Source: Candidatus Aminicenantes bacterium UBA4085 (GTDB lineage Bacteria > Acidobacteriota > Aminicenantia > Aminicenantales > UBA4085). From it: a stretch of DNA of 14,494 bases. Each line of letters begins with the position of its first letter. Within the stretch, counting starts at the first letter, position 1. Under the pieces are notes generated by a model that was not told where the DNA came from, made no database searches, and saw nothing but the letters and a program-made list of their open reading frames with translations. The stretch covers positions 7,493 to 21,986 of the forward strand of contig DFYJ01000115.1 in assembly GCA_002383325.1 (NCBI GenBank), written 5' to 3'. Below, one piece after another: positions 11,820-14,494 of the stretch. Made by a program: the position numbers and the translations under genes.

Positions 11820-12800
11820 ATGACCCCATCCGTCGGCGCCGCCAGCCTTGCCGCCCGCCTCGTAGGCCGCAACGGGGAATACCAGGGCAACGAGTATTTC
11901 ATCAAGGGAGAGGACTTCATCTTGGGGCGGGCCTTCGAATGCCACCTCATGCTGAACGACAACATGATCTCCTCCAAGCACGCCCGGATCGTCCATGCCA
12001 ACGACCAATACGAGCTGCAGGACCTGGGCTCGACCAACGGCACTTTTGTCAACGGCGAGAAGATCGACAAGAAGGCTCTGCGCACGGGCGACCTGGTCAT
12101 GCTCGGCGGCCTGGAGTTCGAATTCGTGCGGCCGGTCGACGTCAGCCGGACCATGGTCGCGACTCCCGAAGCGATGGCCGAGCTGGCCAGGGCCAAAGCG
12201 GCCTCCGTCCCCACCGCCGCCCCGGCTCACCCGACTTCACACCCCGCCGCGGCCGCCGAAGTCGTCAAAATCCCCAAGGCCGGCGGGAACCTGATCGGCG
12301 GACTGATCCCGGGCCTCCTGATGGGCCTGCTCATCTCCTACCTGATCCCCCTGCTGGCCGCGGCCTTCCAGATGAACAAGGCCGGCAGCCTGACCGGGTC
12401 CGATCTTCTGAACACCCTGCGCAGTTGGGCGGTCGGATTCCCGGGGATGTACACGCACGAGGGCTGGAAGCTCTTCGGACTCAAGACTGTGCCGGGCATC
12501 CTCGTTCTCGTCGGCCTGGCCCTCGGCCCCATCATCGGCGGATTCCTGGTCCGGCGGCTCAGCCGGCGCGGAGCCTTCGGCTCGGCCCTGGCCTTCAGCT
12601 TCGGCTACCTGATCCTCGGCTTCCTCATCCAGGCCGCCGTACTCAAGTTCGGTTTCGCCGGGATCTCCTCCTATTACCCCGGGATCGCCTCCTCATGGGG
12701 CGGCTGGGGGAACATGGGCGTCGTGCTGGCCTATTTCTTCGGCGTCACCTTGGTCTTGAGCTTCTTCGGGGCCCTTCTCGGCGGCGGCCGCAAGAATTAG
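11820..12800 (+). CDS. FHA-domain membrane protein with four C-terminal helices
   Basis: A 326-residue protein. An N-terminal forkhead-associated (FHA) domain, residues about 12-105, has the phosphothreonine-binding residues G36-R37, S51-S52-x-H54 and S71-T-N-G-T75. A Pro/Ala linker (about 131-148) leads to four predicted membrane helices (about 157-183, 223-245, 254-276, 298-322), ending in a Gly-rich tail and RKN. The FHA part should be cytoplasmic and dock onto Ser/Thr-kinase-phosphorylated partners, tethering them to the membrane. The helix block matches no transporter or enzyme that I recognise. AAGGAGG lies six bases before the ATG, an excellent site, and a TTGACA promoter sits upstream. 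No kinase or phosphatase gene is in the window. The stop codon falls inside the left inverted repeat of the element that follows. Confidence 0.85.
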   Translation: MTPSVGAASLAARLVGRNGEYQGNEYFIKGEDFILGRAFECHLMLNDNMISSKHARIVHANDQYELQDLGSTNGTFVNGEKIDKKALRTGDLVMLGGLEFEFVRPVDVSRTMVATPEAMAELARAKAASVPTAAPAHPTSHPAAAAEVVKIPKAGGNLIGGLIPGLLMGLLISYLIPLLAAAFQMNKAGSLTGSDLLNTLRSWAVGFPGMYTHEGWKLFGLKTVPGILVLVGLALGPIIGGFLVRRLSRRGAFGSALAFSFGYLILGFLIQAAVLKFGFAGISSYYPGIASSWGGWGNMGVVLAYFFGVTLVLSFFGALLGGGRKN

Positions 12801-13017
12801 CGGACACATACTTATATCTGCCCAGAAAACGCTTTTTGTATCTGGTTGATGGAATCATCGGAGCGAAGGCGAAGTTTCGTTTGACCTCGATGACAAGCTA
12901 TGAGTTGAAGGGATCCGGTCCGCATTATTTATTCATATTACGATTGAATATACGTCGTGATGGCATTTGTCATCGGTAGGTGTCTGCTGATTGAAATGGG
13001 TATGTGTCTGGTAATTC
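12794..13017. mobile_element. 224-bp AT-rich element with 18-bp terminal inverted repeats (MITE/REP-like)
   Basis: The left end (12794-12811, GAATTAGCGGACACATAC) and right end (13000-13017, GTATGTGTCTGGTAATTC) are inverted copies matching at 16 of 18 positions. A third, weaker copy lies inside the right end in direct orientation (12975-12992 against 12999-13016, 15 of 18 bases, period 24). Hand counting 12901-12960 gives 23 of 60 G+C, against 44 of 60 for a sampled line in the right arm (9661-9720). I see no transposase and no convincing gene inside. The left end contains the stop codon of the FHA gene and the right end abuts the GH31 start. A non-autonomous miniature element or the remnant of an insertion sequence is likely; the family is unknown. 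Confidence 0.6.
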
Positions 13018-13018
13018 G

Positions 13019-14494
13019 ATGAGACAGGATGGGATGCCGGCTGAGTTCGATTGGGCGGTGCGGGTGAACGGGTGGGCGGCGGAAAACGGCACCCTGCGTC
13101 TCGACCTCGACACCGCGTGGGGACGAACGGCCCGTCTGACCTTCGAATTGCTCGCCCCCGACATCCTTCGCTGGACCTTCACGCCCAAGGGCGAAGCCCC
13201 GCCCCGGCCGACCGAATCGATCCTTCCGCCCGGCGCCCTCCGCGGCCGGTCGCCCCGTTGGCAGGTCCGCCCCGATGCCAAGGGGCTGTCGGTCGTCGGG
13301 ACCCGCCTCTCCCCCCGCGTCGATTTCGCCCCATTCTCCATGCGCCTCCTCGACCGCCGCGGACGCCCCCTACTGGCCGAGAATCCGCAGGACGTGGACG
13401 GCCTGGGCCGGCCGTTCGTCCCGCCGCTCGGCTTCGTCCGCGCCGGCCGGTCGACGGCCCGCGTTATCCAGTCGTTCAAGCTCGGCCCGGAGGAGCATCT
13501 CTACGGCTTGGGCGAGAAATTCACCCGCCTCGACAAATCGGGCTCCCGCTCCGTCTCCTGGACGCAGGACGCCCTGGGCTCGACGAGCGAGAGATCGCAC
13601 AAAAACGTCCCGTTCCTCTGGAGCACAGCCGGCTGGGGCCTCCTCGTCGACGGCGGCGGCCGCATGGCCTGGGATCTTGGGGCGCGGAGCACCAGGTCCT
13701 TCACCGTGTCCGTCGATCAGGGCGTCCTGGACGCCTACGCCATCCTCGGCCCCGAGCCGGCCGGGATTCTCAAGCGCTATGCCGATCTCACCGGCCACGC
13801 CCCCGTCCCGCCCAAGTGGAGCTTCGGGCTGTGGATCTCCTCCGGCGGCACCTACCGGACCCAGGCCGAGATCGAGAAGCTGGTCGACGGCCTGGCCGCC
13901 CATGACATCCCGGCCGGCGTCGTCCACATCGATCCCTGGTGGATGCGCTGGCGCCGCTACTGCGACTTCCGCTGGGACAAGGAAGCCTTCCCCGATCCTG
14001 ACGCCTTGATCCGCAAGCTGCACGGGCAGGGCCTGAGACTGTGTCTCTGGGAGCACCCCTACATCTCCATCGAGAGCGACCTGTTCGAGCTGGGCAAGCG
14101 CAAGGGCTTCTTCCTCAAGCGGCCTGACGGCGGCGTCTATGTCATCGATTACGGCCTGTCGCTGGCCCCGCGCCCGGACGGGATCGTGCGCCGGGCCCGC
14201 CGCGACGACTCCTGGAACGCCCGGGTCGCGATCGTCGACCTGACCCATCCGGAGGCCGCGGCCTGGTTCAAGGACCTGCACCGGCCGCTTCTGCGTCAAG
14301 GGGTGGATGTCTTCAAGACCGACTTCGGCGAGGACATCCCCGAAGACGCCGTCTTCCACGACGGCACGACGGGGGCGGCGCGGCACAACCTCTATCCGCT
14401 TCTCTACAACCGGGCCGTGGCCGACGTTTCCCGCGAGGAAGGCGGATCGGGCCTCGTCTGGAGCCGCTCGGGGACGGCCGGAAGCCAGCGCTAC
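13019..14494 (+). CDS. GH31 alpha-xylosidase-type glycoside hydrolase (3' end cut by window)
   Basis: An open frame of 492 codons that runs off the window. It has an N-terminal beta domain (about 1-230, with HLYGLGEKFTRLDK at about 161-174) and the GH31 catalytic barrel. IDPWWMRW (from about 304) and FKTDFGEDIP (from 432) are visible. D435 of KTDFGE matches the catalytic nucleophile of YicI-type alpha-xylosidases, whereas GH31 alpha-glucosidases usually read W-x-D-M-N-E. The acid/base Asp should lie beyond the window edge. The enzyme would release xylose, or another alpha-linked sugar, from the non-reducing end of oligosaccharides such as xyloglucan fragments. No signal peptide is evident, so it is probably cytosolic. 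The start is uncertain: the ATG at 13019 has no ribosome binding site and directly follows the mobile-like element, while the ATG at 13034 has a modest AGGA four bases upstream. Confidence 0.88.
   Translation, partial: MRQDGMPAEFDWAVRVNGWAAENGTLRLDLDTAWGRTARLTFELLAPDILRWTFTPKGEAPPRPTESILPPGALRGRSPRWQVRPDAKGLSVVGTRLSPRVDFAPFSMRLLDRRGRPLLAENPQDVDGLGRPFVPPLGFVRAGRSTARVIQSFKLGPEEHLYGLGEKFTRLDKSGSRSVSWTQDALGSTSERSHKNVPFLWSTAGWGLLVDGGGRMAWDLGARSTRSFTVSVDQGVLDAYAILGPEPAGILKRYADLTGHAPVPPKWSFGLWISSGGTYRTQAEIEKLVDGLAAHDIPAGVVHIDPWWMRWRRYCDFRWDKEAFPDPDALIRKLHGQGLRLCLWEHPYISIESDLFELGKRKGFFLKRPDGGVYVIDYGLSLAPRPDGIVRRARRDDSWNARVAIVDLTHPEAAAWFKDLHRPLLRQGVDVFKTDFGEDIPEDAVFHDGTTGAARHNLYPLLYNRAVADVSREEGGSGLVWSRSGTAGSQRY

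Noticed and set aside
13051..14386. Open frames on both strands inside the GH31 region
   Set aside because: The frame from 13019 carries the GH31 motifs through to the window edge; the others give Pro/Arg-rich translations.

Overview
The window is bacterial chromosome from a GC-rich, probably Gram-negative organism: a lipobox protein, periplasmic FecR-like and CHASE2 domains, and consensus-like sigma-70 promoters. The mix of FecR/CHASE2 cyclase, uroporphyrinogen-decarboxylase-like paralogs, FHA-membrane protein and GH31 enzyme would suit Acidobacteriota or Candidatus Aminicenantes, but that placement is a low-confidence inference from gene style only.

Left part (1-3475): a small secreted lipoprotein gene on the plus strand converges on a minus-strand pair, a FecR-domain periplasmic protein followed by a CHASE2-type membrane class III nucleotide cyclase.

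Centre (3607-8259, minus strand): the most interesting part, a compact operon with overlaps and short gaps. In transcription order it holds (1) an ABC exporter whose ATPase domain carries a roughly 270-residue insertion that looks like a triplicated helical subdomain, (2) a stand-alone cyclic-nucleotide-binding (CNB) protein overlapping it by 4 bp, (3) a radical SAM enzyme with a complete seven-cysteine SPASM domain, and (4) a 62-residue peptide with five cysteines in its last 20 residues and its own strong ribosome binding site. This is the layout of a radical-SAM modified-peptide (RiPP) system. The CNB protein inside it and the cyclase downstream on the same strand suggest export or maturation may answer to cAMP or cGMP. 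A sampled stretch of this block is lower in GC than a sampled stretch of the right arm, and the block lies on the 3' side of a tRNA-Ala(GGC) gene.

Boundary (8260-8736): the leader of the operon holds palindromes and alternative stem-loops. Next come the tRNA-Ala gene with a near-consensus promoter and a divergent promoter for the right-hand genes.

Right part (8737-14494, plus strand): a D-lyxose-isomerase-type cupin overlaps a uroporphyrinogen-decarboxylase-like gene by 4 bp, and a second divergent paralog follows. Then come an FHA-domain four-helix membrane protein with its own promoter, a 224-bp AT-rich element bounded by 18-bp inverted repeats, and a GH31 alpha-xylosidase-type gene cut by the window end. 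The isomerase and GH31 enzyme suggest pentose or xyloside use.
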